Source: Galactobacter sp.
GTDB taxonomy: Bacteria; Actinomycetota; Actinomycetes; Actinomycetales; Micrococcaceae
NCBI GenBank assembly: GCA_022712075.1
Contig: JALAHE010000008.1
Location: forward strand, 1-15,763
Length of the DNA: 15,763 nucleotides
Direction of reading: 5' to 3'
A program made the position numbers and the translations under genes. This document shows, in pieces, positions 1-6,076 of this stretch; within the stretch, counting starts at the first letter, position 1; each line of letters starts with the position of its first letter. The notes beneath the pieces are model-generated. The model did no database searches. It was not told where the DNA came from and worked only from the letters and a program-made list of their open reading frames with translations.

Positions 1-147
1 CCCCTTCCTATTGGGGGGTGGAAGGGGGCCTCTGGCCACCGGCCCTTGGGGGGACCGCCCGGCGGCGGTGGCTCCACCGGGTCTTGGGGGCATCCGGTGA
101 AGCCGCGCGGTGCTGGTCGCCCTGTCATGCAACCTGGCACCACGTTC
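1..147 (-). promoter_or_regulatory. Structured 5' leader, probably the L10 leader of rplJ
   Basis: This stretch lies downstream of a minus-strand promoter and upstream of a gene outside the window. The gene after rplA in this orientation is normally rplJ (ribosomal protein L10). An 11-bp stem with one G-U pair is visible, with arms at 94-104 and 70-80 and a 13-nt loop. More GC-rich complementary blocks lie between 20 and 60. In many bacteria L10 (with L7/L12) represses its own operon by binding such a leader. The identification rests on position and folding potential only. I could not match a consensus with confidence, and no coding sequence is evident here. Confidence 0.35.
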
Positions 148-153
148 GAGATC

Positions 154-181
154 AGCATAGCAGGCGAAAGCGGCAGGGCAA
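154..181 (-). promoter_or_regulatory. Sigma-70-type promoter, probably for rplJ
   Basis: On the minus strand a TTGCCC -35-like hexamer (176-181) is followed after 16 nt by TATGCT (154-159), a good -10 match. It lies between the rplA terminator and the structured leader. This suggests that the downstream L10 operon has its own promoter and is not only read through from rplKA. The stretch 182-302 between terminator and promoter shows nothing else I can support. Confidence 0.5.
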
Positions 182-302
182 CTACTGAAATTCGGATTCT
201 TTGGCTAATCCTTTGCGAAACTCCCGGGGTCCGAACCTCTGTCGCCGGGACAGTAGTCGAGGGGGCGTGCGCCGGGCCTCCCCGCACCAGCTGCCGAGGA
301 AA

Positions 303-338
303 CATGAAGGCCCCGGTGCAAGCACCGGGGCCTTCATG
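303..338 (-). terminator. Terminator of the secE-nusG-rplKA transcript
   Basis: A perfect 17-nt inverted repeat has arms 303-319 and 322-338 around a 2-nt centre, giving a 16-bp stem with a 4-nt loop when folded. It begins 21 nt after the rplA stop on the minus strand. Only a short TTT follows on that strand, so it is a GC-rich terminator with a poor U-tract, as is common in actinobacteria. Its perfect symmetry means it would also form on a plus-strand transcript. Confidence 0.75.
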
Positions 339-359
339 AGCTCACGAGGAGCTGGAATC

Positions 360-1064
360 TCAGGCGGAGATCACGCGGGTCACGTTCGGATCCAGGGCGA
401 TGCCCGGACCGAAGGTGGTGGCCAGCGTGGCCTTCTGGATGTAACGACCCTTCGAGGCCGACGGCTTCAGGCGAAGCACCTCGTCCAGCGCGGCGGCGTA
501 GTTCTGCACCAGGGCCTCGGCCGTGAAGGAGGCCTTGCCGATGATGAAGTGAAGGTTCGAGTGCTTGTCGACGCGGAAGTCGATCTTGCCACCCTTGATG
601 TCGTTGACGGCCTTGGCGACGTCCATGGTCACCGTGCCGGTCTTCGGGTTCGGCATCAGGTTACGGGGGCCCAGGATCTTACCCAGGCGACCCACCTTGC
701 CCATGAGGTCCGGCGTCGCAACGGCGGCGTCGAAGTCGGTCCAGCCACCCTGGATCTTCTCGATGAGCTCGTCCGAACCGACGAAGTCGGCGCCGGCCTC
801 GCGGGCGGCCTCGGCCTTGTCACCGTTGGCGAAGACGACCACGCGGGCGGTCTTGCCGGTGCCGTTGGGCAGGTTCACCGTGCCGCGGACCATCTGGTCG
901 GCCTTACGGGGATCGACGCCGAGGCGGAAGGCCACCTCGATGGTCGAGTCGGTCTTGGCCGAACCGGTCTCGCGGGCGAGGGCGATCGCCTCGGCCGGGG
1001 CGTACAGCTTGCCGGCCTCGATCTTGGCGGCGGCTGCCTCGTATGCTTTGCTGCGCTTTGCCAT
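360..1064 (-). CDS. rplA: 50S ribosomal protein L1
   Basis: L1 forms the mobile L1 stalk of the large subunit near the E site, where it helps move deacylated tRNA. In many bacteria it also represses translation of its own rplKA mRNA. The 234-residue protein has the usual bacterial length and carries the L1 signature LGKILGPRNLMPNPKTGT at residues 127-144. The start is the ATG at 1064, preceded on the minus strand by AAGGAG about 10 nt upstream. The frame stays open further upstream, but that extension has no family-like sequence. L1 is last in the secE-nusG-rplK-rplA order and is followed by a strong hairpin terminator. A 120-nt gap separates it from rplK, wider than the tight coupling seen in E. 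coli. Identification is secure. Confidence 0.97.
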   Translation of the reverse strand: MAKRSKAYEAAAAKIEAGKLYAPAEAIALARETGSAKTDSTIEVAFRLGVDPRKADQMVRGTVNLPNGTGKTARVVVFANGDKAEAAREAGADFVGSDELIEKIQGGWTDFDAAVATPDLMGKVGRLGKILGPRNLMPNPKTGTVTMDVAKAVNDIKGGKIDFRVDKHSNLHFIIGKASFTAEALVQNYAAALDEVLRLKPSASKGRYIQKATLATTFGPGIALDPNVTRVISA

Positions 1065-1152
1065 CTGCGTTTGTCTCCTTATGCAGTCGTGGTCATGCGG
1101 GTCGCGCGACCCTTCCACCGTCTGGCGCGGTGCGCCTGACGAGTAGTGGCTC

Positions 1153-1167
1153 CCCCAAGGCTTGGGG
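1153..1167 (-). other. Small hairpin in the rplK-rplA gap
   Basis: Short inverted repeat CCCCAAG/CTTGGGG around a single base, giving about 6 bp with a 3-nt loop, lies in the 120-nt gap between rplK and rplA. No T-run follows. It could be a weak attenuator, an mRNA processing or stability element, or nothing. I see no clear separate promoter for rplA in this gap. Confidence 0.3.
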
Positions 1168-1184
1168 AAACCGATTCAGGACTC

Positions 1185-1616
1185 TCAGCCCTGGACGGTG
1201 ATGCCCATGGAGCGGGCGGTACCGGCGATGATCTTGGAGGCGGCGGCCAGATCGTTGGCGTTGAGATCCTCCATCTTGGTGGTGGCGATCTCCTCAACCT
1301 GCGCCTGGGTCAGCGAGCCGACCTTCTGCGTGTGCGGGACGCCGGAGCCCTTGGGGACGCCAGCGGCCTTCTTGATGAGCTCGGCGGCCGGCGGCGTCTT
1401 GGTGATGAACGTGAACGAGCGATCCTCGTACACGGTGATCTCCACCGGGATGACGTTGCCGCGCTGCGACTCGGTCGCAGCGTTGTAGGCCTTGCAGAAC
1501 TCCATGATGTTGACGCCGTGCTGGCCGAGCGCGGGGCCGATCGGCGGGGCCGGGTTAGCGGCGCCTGCCTGGATCTGCAGCTTGATGAGGCCGGAGACCT
1601 TCTTCTTGGGGGCCAT
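1185..1616 (-). CDS. rplK: 50S ribosomal protein L11
   Basis: L11 binds 23S rRNA in the GTPase-associated centre, contacts translation factors, is needed for RelA-type stringent activation, and forms the thiopeptide binding site. The protein has 143 residues, the standard length. It begins MAPKKKVSGLIKLQIQAG and shows the conserved PPIGPALGQHGVNIMEF segment around residues 22-38, whose prolines line the thiopeptide cleft. The C-terminal RNA-binding domain follows. The ATG at 1616 is preceded by AAGGGAAGGA on the minus strand. The frame continues upstream as a non-conserved extension, which I reject. It follows nusG and precedes rplA. Identification is secure. Confidence 0.97.
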   Translation of the reverse strand: MAPKKKVSGLIKLQIQAGAANPAPPIGPALGQHGVNIMEFCKAYNAATESQRGNVIPVEITVYEDRSFTFITKTPPAAELIKKAAGVPKGSGVPHTQKVGSLTQAQVEEIATTKMEDLNANDLAAASKIIAGTARSMGITVQG

Positions 1617-1673
1617 GAATGGTCCTTCCCTTCTTGCTTCTTCCCCACCCACAGGAGCGTGGACCGGGAGTGT

Positions 1674-1694
1674 GGCCGCCGTGGCGCGGCGGCC
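1674..1694 (-). other. Intergenic GC hairpin in the rplK leader
   Basis: A perfect 8-bp stem (1674-1681 with 1687-1694) and 5-nt loop sits in the 127-nt gap between nusG and rplK. On the minus strand it is not followed by a T-run, so complete termination is unlikely. It might attenuate, protect the mRNA, or form part of an L1-responsive leader, since L1 autogenous sites usually lie near the rplK start. The L1-site idea is inference only. Confidence 0.45.
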
Positions 1695-1743
1695 TGAATC
1701 GCGCCCCCACAACAAAGCGGGTCATGAGGGGCGAAGACTGAAA

Positions 1744-2514
1744 TTACGAGATCTTGGTGACCTGCGCGAACGAGAGCGTGACCGGCGTCTCGCGCTCGAA
1801 GATCGAGACGAGCACCACGAGCTGGCGGGCCTCGAGCTTGATCTCGGAGATGGTCGCGGGCAGCGTCTCGAACGGGCCGTCGTTGACGATGACGGACTCG
1901 CCGACCTCGAAGTCGACCTTCACGTCGGTGACCGGGACCTTGGCTTCCTTGCCGGACTTCTCCGCCTCGGCGGCCGGGACGATGGTGTGCTCCAGCATGG
2001 AGTAGACCTCGTCAAGGCTCAGCGGCACCGGATCGTGGGCGTTGCCGACGAAGCCGGTGACACCCGGCGTGTGGCGCACGACGCCCCACGACTCATCCGT
2101 GAGCTCCATGCGCACCAGCACGTAGCCGGGAATGCGCACGCGACGGACGGTCTTGCGGGTCGTGTTCTTGATCTCCACGACGTCTTCCATGGGGACCTGG
2201 ATTTCGTAGATGAAATCCTCCATGTTGAGCGTCTGGATGCGCGTCTCCAGGTTCACCTTCACGCGGTTCTCGTAACCCGCGTAGGAGTGGATGACGTACC
2301 AATCACCGGGCAGGCGGCGCAGCTTGGTGCGGAACTCGGCCAGGATCGCGGCGTTCGGGTCCTCGTCGGACTCGGTCTCCTCGACCTCGGCGTCCTCACC
2401 CTCGGAGACGACAAAAGCGTCCGCCGCCGGCTCGGCGTCGGACTCCGCGGGCACCTCGAGGGTGCTCTCGAGCGACTCCTCGATGTTCTGGGCTTCGAGT
2501 TCCTGCTCGGACAC
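1744..2514 (-). CDS. nusG: Transcription elongation/antitermination factor NusG
   Basis: NusG binds the RNA polymerase clamp, modulates pausing, links to Rho and couples transcription to the ribosome. The 256-residue protein has three parts. Residues 1-60 form an acidic, low-complexity extension with 22 Asp/Glu and no Lys/Arg. The NGN domain runs from about 68 to 175, starting LPGDWYVIHSYAGYE and including RIPGYVLVRM. After a linker, the KOW domain occupies about 200-256 and includes NDGPFETLPATI and FERETPVTL. The start chosen is the GTG at 2514, preceded by AGGAAG. The upstream frame is not conserved-looking. The gene is longer than E. coli NusG (181 aa) because of the N-terminal extension and a charged linker, which other actinobacterial NusG proteins also have. 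It sits between secE and rplK as in most bacteria. Confidence 0.95.
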   Translation of the reverse strand: MSEQELEAQNIEESLESTLEVPAESDAEPAADAFVVSEGEDAEVEETESDEDPNAAILAEFRTKLRRLPGDWYVIHSYAGYENRVKVNLETRIQTLNMEDFIYEIQVPMEDVVEIKNTTRKTVRRVRIPGYVLVRMELTDESWGVVRHTPGVTGFVGNAHDPVPLSLDEVYSMLEHTIVPAAEAEKSGKEAKVPVTDVKVDFEVGESVIVNDGPFETLPATISEIKLEARQLVVLVSIFERETPVTLSFAQVTKIS

Positions 2515-2556
2515 GCGAACTTCCTGCTTTCGTGATCGGTACTTCAGAGTGTGTGG

Positions 2557-2594
2557 GGACCGCCGGCCCGAGCGAGCTCGGGCCGTACCGGTCC
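2557..2594 (-). other. Strong hairpin between secE and nusG
   Basis: Two nested stems are visible: an inner 9-bp stem (2564-2572 with 2577-2585, loop CGAG) and an outer 6-bp stem (2557-2562 with 2589-2594), separated by a small asymmetric internal loop. On the minus strand the structure begins 3 nt after the secE stop codon. No T-run follows. It fills about half of the 83-nt gap and could reduce readthrough into nusG, stabilise the 3' end of secE mRNA, or be a processing site. Confidence 0.5.
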
Positions 2595-2597
2595 GAA

Positions 2598-2849
2598 CTA
2601 CTGCTCTGCAGGCCGGGTGAAGGTCCACATCGACAGCTGGCCGAACAGAGTGTCCAGCAGGCCGACGACGATCATGACGATGACCACGAAGGCCAGCACC
2701 ACGAGCCAGTAGTTCACCAGCTCGCGGCGGGTCGGCGAGACGACCTTCTTGAGTTCCTGGACCACCTGGGCCAGGAACAGGCCGATGGAACTGAAGAAGC
2801 CGCGCTTCTTCTTGCTCGCTCCGGAGCCCTTCACCGTGGTGTCGGTCAC
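2598..2849 (-). CDS. secE: Preprotein translocase subunit SecE
   Basis: SecE clamps the two halves of SecY in the SecYEG protein-conducting channel. The 83-residue protein is of the short, single-span type. After a polar N-terminus it has the amphipathic helix around residues 18-42, including LAQVVQELKKVVSPTRRELV, then one membrane span of about 44-66 rich in Val/Ile/Leu. I chose the GTG at 2849 because GGAGG lies 7 nt upstream. An ATG further upstream (2891) would ignore that site and add 14 unconserved residues. It follows tRNA-Trp and precedes nusG, the classical order. Identification is secure. Confidence 0.95.
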   Translation of the reverse strand: MTDTTVKGSGASKKKRGFFSSIGLFLAQVVQELKKVVSPTRRELVNYWLVVLAFVVIVMIVVGLLDTLFGQLSMWTFTRPAEQ

Positions 2850-2953
2850 CTGCGCCCCTCCGTGTCCGTCATGTCGAAGCGGCGCGGTCACCTGCTCTTA
2901 TGAGCCTTGGTGATCCACGCCGTTCTTCGTTTCGAGATGTTGCTCCCGATAGC

Positions 2954-3026
2954 AGGGCAGACAGGACTCGAACCTGCAACCTGCGGTTTTGGAGACCGCT
3001 GCGCTACCAATTGCGCCACTACCCTT
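2954..3026 (-). tRNA. tRNA-Trp (anticodon CCA)
   Basis: The 73-nt minus-strand sequence folds as a complete cloverleaf. The acceptor stem is AGGGTAG with CTGCCCT (one G-U pair), the anticodon stem is GCGGT/ACCGC around the loop CTCCAAA, and the T-arm contains GGTTCGAGTCC. The anticodon is CCA and the discriminator base is G, as expected for tryptophan tRNA. The 3' CCA is not encoded and must be added after transcription. It lies 104 nt upstream of secE on the same strand, and the two are probably co-transcribed. Confidence 0.97.
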
Positions 3027-3072
3027 TGCTGTCTGCCGAGCCCCTGGGGGCAACCGGTCGACACGAGTGAAG

Positions 3073-3078
3073 AGTCTA
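3073..3078 (-). promoter_or_regulatory. -10 element upstream of tRNA-Trp
   Basis: TAGACT on the minus strand, preceded by TG, lies 46 nt upstream of the mature tRNA 5' end. TAGACT fits the actinobacterial TANNNT -10 consensus. The corresponding -35 region is only weakly recognisable. This is the best candidate promoter for the tRNA-Trp-secE transcript in the 244-nt gap between the tRNA and the divergent aminotransferase gene. Confidence 0.45.
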
Positions 3079-3184
3079 CATGCTGAAGGCGCCCCGCGTC
3101 GAACCGGGCCTCCACCCCACCCGTGTCGGCCGAGTTCTTGCGTCTCAATCGCGACCCCGCCGTGCCCGCGCTGGCGCACGTGCC

Positions 3185-3190
3185 TAGGAT
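3185..3190 (+). promoter_or_regulatory. Candidate -10 element for the aminotransferase gene
   Basis: TAGGAT in the divergent gap matches TANNNT and would give a leader of roughly 75 nt before the ATG at 3271. I see no convincing -35 hexamer. The leader contains a CG-rich alternating stretch around 3205-3222 that may fold locally. Tentative. Confidence 0.3.
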
Positions 3191-3270
3191 TGGACGTGCG
3201 GGCTTCGCGCGCGAGCGCGTCGCCCTCCAGAAGCGCCCCAACAGAACCCAAGAAGGATCTGACGACGTCC

Positions 3271-4458
3271 ATGTCACGCATCTCCTCCCGCATCGCCGCC
3301 ATCGCCCCTTCGGCGACCCTCGCCGTGGACTCGAAGGCCAAGGCCCTCAAGGCCGCCGGCCGCCCCGTGATTGGGTTCGGCGCGGGTGAGCCCGACTTCC
3401 CGTCACCCGACTACGTCATCTTGGCGGCCGTCGAGGCCGCCCGCGACCCGCGCTTCCACCGCTACTCCCCCACCAACGGCCAGCCGGCCCTGCGCGAGGC
3501 CATCGTGGCCAAGACCAAGCGCGACTCCGGCATCGACGTCACGGTGGATCAGGTCCTCGTGACCAACGGCGGCAAGCAGGCCGTCTACAACGCGTTCCAG
3601 ACGCTCATCGACGCCGGCGACGAGGTCATCGTTCCTGCCCCCTACTGGACCACGTACCCCGAGGCGATCGCGCTGGCCGGCGGCACCACGGTCGAGGTCT
3701 TCGCCGGCCCGGAGCAGGGCTACAAGGTGACCCTCGAGCAGCTCGAGGCGGCGCGCACCGAGAACACCAAGGCGCTCCTCTTCGTCTCCCCGTCCAACCC
3801 GACGGGCGCCGTCTACACGCCCGAGGAGACCGCGGCCATCGGCGCCTGGGCCCTGGAGCACGACCTCTGGGTCATCACCGACGAGATCTACGAGCACCTG
3901 ACCTACGACGAGGCGGTCTTCACCTCCATCGCTGCGGCCACCCCCGGCCTCGAGAAGGTGGTCATTCTCAACGGTGTCGCCAAGACCTACGCCATGACCG
4001 GTTGGCGCGTCGGATGGATGATCGCCCCGGTCGACGTCATCAAGGCGGCCTCCAACCTGCAGTCCCACTCCACCGGCAACGTGTCGAACGTGGCGCAGAT
4101 GGCGGCGCTGGCCGCGGTGGCCGGCCCGCTGGACGCCGTGGACGAGATGAAGGTGGCCTTCGATCGCCGCCGCAAGGCCATGGTGGCCGGCCTCAACGCG
4201 GTCCCCGGCTTCGAATGCCCCACCCCCAAGGGCGCGTTCTACGCCTACGTCGACGTGCGCGGCGCCCTGGGCAAGGAGTACGCCGGCGTGACGCCGCAGA
4301 CCTCCGCCGAGCTTGCCGACTTCATCCTCGAGCGCGCAGAGGTGGCGGTGGTGCCGGGCGAGGCCTTCGGCCCCTCCGGCTACCTGCGCCTGTCCTACGC
4401 CCTGGGCGACGAGGACCTGGCCGAGGGCGTGGAGCGCATCCGCCAGCTGCTTTCCTGA
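3271..4458 (+). CDS. aspC: Class I/II PLP-dependent aminotransferase, aspartate aminotransferase type
   Basis: Likely transfers the amino group between aspartate and 2-oxoglutarate in the cytosol. The 395-residue protein has the subgroup I-gamma layout of thermostable and actinobacterial AspATs. Visible landmarks are GFGAGEPDFPSP (35-46), SPSNPTGAVY with Asn176, TDEIYEHLTYD with Asp204 and Tyr207 contacting the cofactor, and NGVAKTYAMTGWRVGW with Lys238 as the Schiff-base lysine. Arg373 in YLRLSYAL is the expected substrate-carboxylate arginine. The ATG at 3271 is the only reasonable start. The nearest purine-rich site (AGAAGGA, 3251-3257) is rather far at 13 nt. The gene is divergent from the tRNA-Trp-secE block. 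Prephenate or another dicarboxylate specificity cannot be excluded, so the symbol is a family-level assignment. Confidence 0.85.
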   Translation: MSRISSRIAAIAPSATLAVDSKAKALKAAGRPVIGFGAGEPDFPSPDYVILAAVEAARDPRFHRYSPTNGQPALREAIVAKTKRDSGIDVTVDQVLVTNGGKQAVYNAFQTLIDAGDEVIVPAPYWTTYPEAIALAGGTTVEVFAGPEQGYKVTLEQLEAARTENTKALLFVSPSNPTGAVYTPEETAAIGAWALEHDLWVITDEIYEHLTYDEAVFTSIAAATPGLEKVVILNGVAKTYAMTGWRVGWMIAPVDVIKAASNLQSHSTGNVSNVAQMAALAAVAGPLDAVDEMKVAFDRRRKAMVAGLNAVPGFECPTPKGAFYAYVDVRGALGKEYAGVTPQTSAELADFILERAEVAVVPGEAFGPSGYLRLSYALGDEDLAEGVERIRQLLS

Positions 4459-4461
4459 TCA

Positions 4462-4486
4462 CCGGCCCCGGGCAACGCCCGGCCGG
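4462..4486 (+). terminator. Proximal hairpin after the aminotransferase gene
   Basis: Starting 3 nt after the stop codon, CCGGGC (4468-4473) pairs with GCCCGG (4477-4482) around AAC, and an outer CCGG/CCGG (4462-4465 with 4483-4486) extends the helix across a small bulge. No T-run follows. It is the first of two hairpins in tandem and probably contributes to termination or 3'-end stability. Confidence 0.45.
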
Positions 4487-4492
4487 CTGAAC

Positions 4493-4549
4493 CACGAGGG
4501 GCGGGTCACGCCCGCGGCGAAACGCCGCGGGCCTGGCCCGCCCCTCGTG
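4493..4549 (+). terminator. Large nested hairpin, probable terminator
   Basis: An outer perfect 13-bp stem (4493-4505 with 4537-4549) encloses a perfect 10-bp stem (4510-4519 with 4523-4532) with an AAA loop. Symmetric 4-nt internal loops join them. It is the most stable-looking structure in the window and separates the aminotransferase gene from the PspC gene. No poly-T follows, so it would be a U-tract-independent terminator or a 3'-end stabiliser. Confidence 0.6.
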
Positions 4550-4614
4550 CATGCTTGAAGCACACCGCGTCCGGCCGCCTCCGAGGCCGCGCGCCACCTC
4601 CTCCAAGGAGTCAC

Positions 4615-4866
4615 GTGGAGACCGTCTACCGCACCCTGCGCGCCATCCCGTTCCGCCGCGGCCCCCGCCGCTGGGTGGGAGGCATCTGCGCCGGCCTCGC
4701 CGAGCGCTTTGGCTGGGACGCCAACCTCGTCCGGCTCATCACGCTCGTCTCGTTCCTGCTGCCGGTGCTCGGCATCGGCGCGTACCTCGTGCTCTGGCTC
4801 ATCGTGCCGTGGGTCGATAACTCCCTTCCCCTGCAGCGCATCGTGCGTTCCTTCCGCGGGCGCTGA
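4615..4866 (+). CDS. PspC-domain small membrane protein
   Basis: An 83-residue protein made almost entirely of one PspC domain. It shows the family motif GGICAGLAERFGWDANLVR (residues 22-40), then a long hydrophobic stretch of about 38-69 ending VLWLIVPW, which can form one long or two short spans. A basic N-terminus and a C-terminal tail with several arginines flank it. PspC domains occur in E. coli phage-shock proteins and, in Gram-positives, in stand-alone envelope-stress or regulatory proteins. The specific role here is unknown. The GTG at 4615 was chosen because AAGGAG lies 4 nt upstream and the sequence before it lacks family similarity. It lies between the aminotransferase terminator and pfkA. 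A 6-bp inverted repeat (4861-4866 with 4877-4882) straddles the stop codon. Confidence 0.8.
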   Translation: METVYRTLRAIPFRRGPRRWVGGICAGLAERFGWDANLVRLITLVSFLLPVLGIGAYLVLWLIVPWVDNSLPLQRIVRSFRGR

Positions 4867-4900
4867 CCCGGCGCTCTCAGCGTCGCAACACAGGGGCCGG

Positions 4901-4923
4901 GCGGCTGTGAGCCGCGATACACT
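4901..4923 (+). promoter_or_regulatory. pfkA promoter -10 with adjoining inverted repeat
   Basis: TACACT (4918-4923) fits TANNNT and would start transcription near 4930. Two bases upstream ends a perfect 6-bp inverted repeat, GCGGCT (4901-4906) with AGCCGC (4910-4915), in the place where spacer and -35 sequence would normally be. The repeat may end the PspC transcript, be an operator, or both. No clear -35 hexamer is visible. Confidence 0.4.
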
Positions 4924-4945
4924 GAACAAACCCCCTGGGCCCGAC

Positions 4946-4972
4946 GTCGTGCCCTGCACGTTTTCGCACGAC
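4946..4972 (+). promoter_or_regulatory. Hairpin in the pfkA leader next to the Shine-Dalgarno
   Basis: GTCGTGC (4946-4952) can pair with GCACGAC (4966-4972), ending 2 nt before the AGGAG ribosome-binding site (4975-4979). A shorter alternative, GTGC (4949-4952) with GCAC (4956-4959), uses the same left arm, so the two folds exclude each other. The arrangement is compatible with translational tuning of pfkA, but the sequence shows no more than that. Confidence 0.35.
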
Positions 4973-4988
4973 ACAGGAGCCATTAGCC

Positions 4989-6017
4989 ATGCGCGTTGGC
5001 ATCATGACCAGCGGCGGCGATTGCCCGGGACTCAACGCAGTCATCCGCGGCGCCGTCCTTAACGGAATCAAGTCCCACGATCAGGAATACGTGGGCTTCC
5101 TCGATGGATGGAAGGGCGTCCTCGAGGATCTCACGGTGGACCTGAGCCGCCACGTGGTTCGCGGCATCGCCAAGCAGGGCGGCACCATTCTGGGCACGAG
5201 CCGCACCCACCCCTACAACGCCGAGGGCGGCGGGGCCGCCGGCGTGGCCGCCGCGCTCGAGCGCCACGGCCTCGACGCGCTCGTCGCGATCGGCGGCGAG
5301 GGCACCCTGGCCGGCGCCAAGCGCCTGGCCGACGAGGGCCTGCCGATCGTCGGCGTGCCCAAGACCATCGACAACGACCTGGGCGGCACCGACTACACCT
5401 TTGGCTTCGACACCGCCGTGCAGATCGGCACGGAGGCCATCGACCGCCTGCGCACCACTGGCGAGTCCCATCACCGCTGCATGGTCGCCGAGGTCATGGG
5501 CCGCCACGCCGGCTGGATTGCCCTGCACACCGGCATGGCCGCCGGCGCGCACGCCGTCCTCATCCCCGAGCAGAAGGTCTCCATGGCCCAGATCGCGGAG
5601 TGGGTGGGCGATGCGGAGGACCGCGGCCGCGCGCCGCTCGTGGTCGTCGCCGAGGGCTTTGTGCCGGAGGACGCCGACGAGGTGCACACGCCGCTCGGCC
5701 TCGACCGTCACGGCCGCCCGCGCTTGGGCGGCATCGGCGACCGCCTGGCCCCCATCATCGAGGAGATGACGGGCATCGAGACCCGCGCCACGACGCTTGG
5801 CCACATCCAGCGCGGCGGAACGCCCACGGCCTTCGACCGCGTGCTCGCCACGCGCATGGGCATGGGCGCCGCGGACCTCGTGGCAGACGGCGAGTGGGGC
5901 CGCATGGTCGCGCTCAAGGGGACCGACATCGAGCGCGTCCCGCTCGAGGCGGCCCTGCAGTCGCTCAAGACCGTGCCGCAGCACCGCTACGACGAGGCGG
6001 CCATCCTCTTCGGCTGA
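4989..6017 (+). CDS. pfkA: 6-phosphofructokinase, actinobacterial ATP-type
   Basis: Phosphorylates fructose 6-phosphate to fructose 1,6-bisphosphate, the committed step of glycolysis. The 342-residue protein has the family landmarks in order: TSGGDCPGLNAVIRG at 7-21, GGEGTLAGAK at 102-111, VPKTIDNDLGGTDYTFGFD from about 123 with the catalytic-base Asp128, MGRHAGWIAL, VVVAEGF, and GHIQRGGTPTAFDR near the C-terminal part. Gly105 matches E. coli Gly104 and indicates ATP use, while pyrophosphate-dependent enzymes carry Asp there. Lys125 is at the position where E. coli has Gly, as in other actinobacterial members of this group. The ATG at 4989 has AGGAG 9 nt upstream. The gene converges with ygfZ, with only 59 nt between them. 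Confidence 0.95.
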   Translation: MRVGIMTSGGDCPGLNAVIRGAVLNGIKSHDQEYVGFLDGWKGVLEDLTVDLSRHVVRGIAKQGGTILGTSRTHPYNAEGGGAAGVAAALERHGLDALVAIGGEGTLAGAKRLADEGLPIVGVPKTIDNDLGGTDYTFGFDTAVQIGTEAIDRLRTTGESHHRCMVAEVMGRHAGWIALHTGMAAGAHAVLIPEQKVSMAQIAEWVGDAEDRGRAPLVVVAEGFVPEDADEVHTPLGLDRHGRPRLGGIGDRLAPIIEEMTGIETRATTLGHIQRGGTPTAFDRVLATRMGMGAADLVADGEWGRMVALKGTDIERVPLEAALQSLKTVPQHRYDEAAILFG

Positions 6018-6052
6018 GTCTCGCCGCCCCACGCCGTCGTTCACTTGCTCTT

Positions 6053-6068
6053 GGCCGCCTGGGCGGCC
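6053..6068. terminator. Bidirectional hairpin between convergent pfkA and ygfZ
   Basis: GGCCGCC (6053-6059) and GGCGGCC (6062-6068) form a perfect inverted repeat around 2 nt in the 59-nt convergent gap. On the plus strand it is preceded by CTTGCTCTT and followed by TCG, so there is no good T-tract on either side. Position and symmetry suggest a shared weak terminator. Confidence 0.5.
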
Positions 6069-6076
6069 TCGCCGGC

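Noticed and set aside
201..1139. Plus-strand frames opposite rplA
   Set aside because: They overlap the unmistakable L1 gene and a terminator hairpin, with composition typical of antisense frames.
2954..3026. Missing 3' CCA on tRNA-Trp taken as a degenerate tRNA
   Set aside because: All stems pair and the anticodon loop is intact. Many bacteria add CCA after transcription.
2888..3350. Minus-strand open frames covering the tRNA-Trp region
   Set aside because: They run through the complete tRNA gene and its promoter and lack protein-family features.
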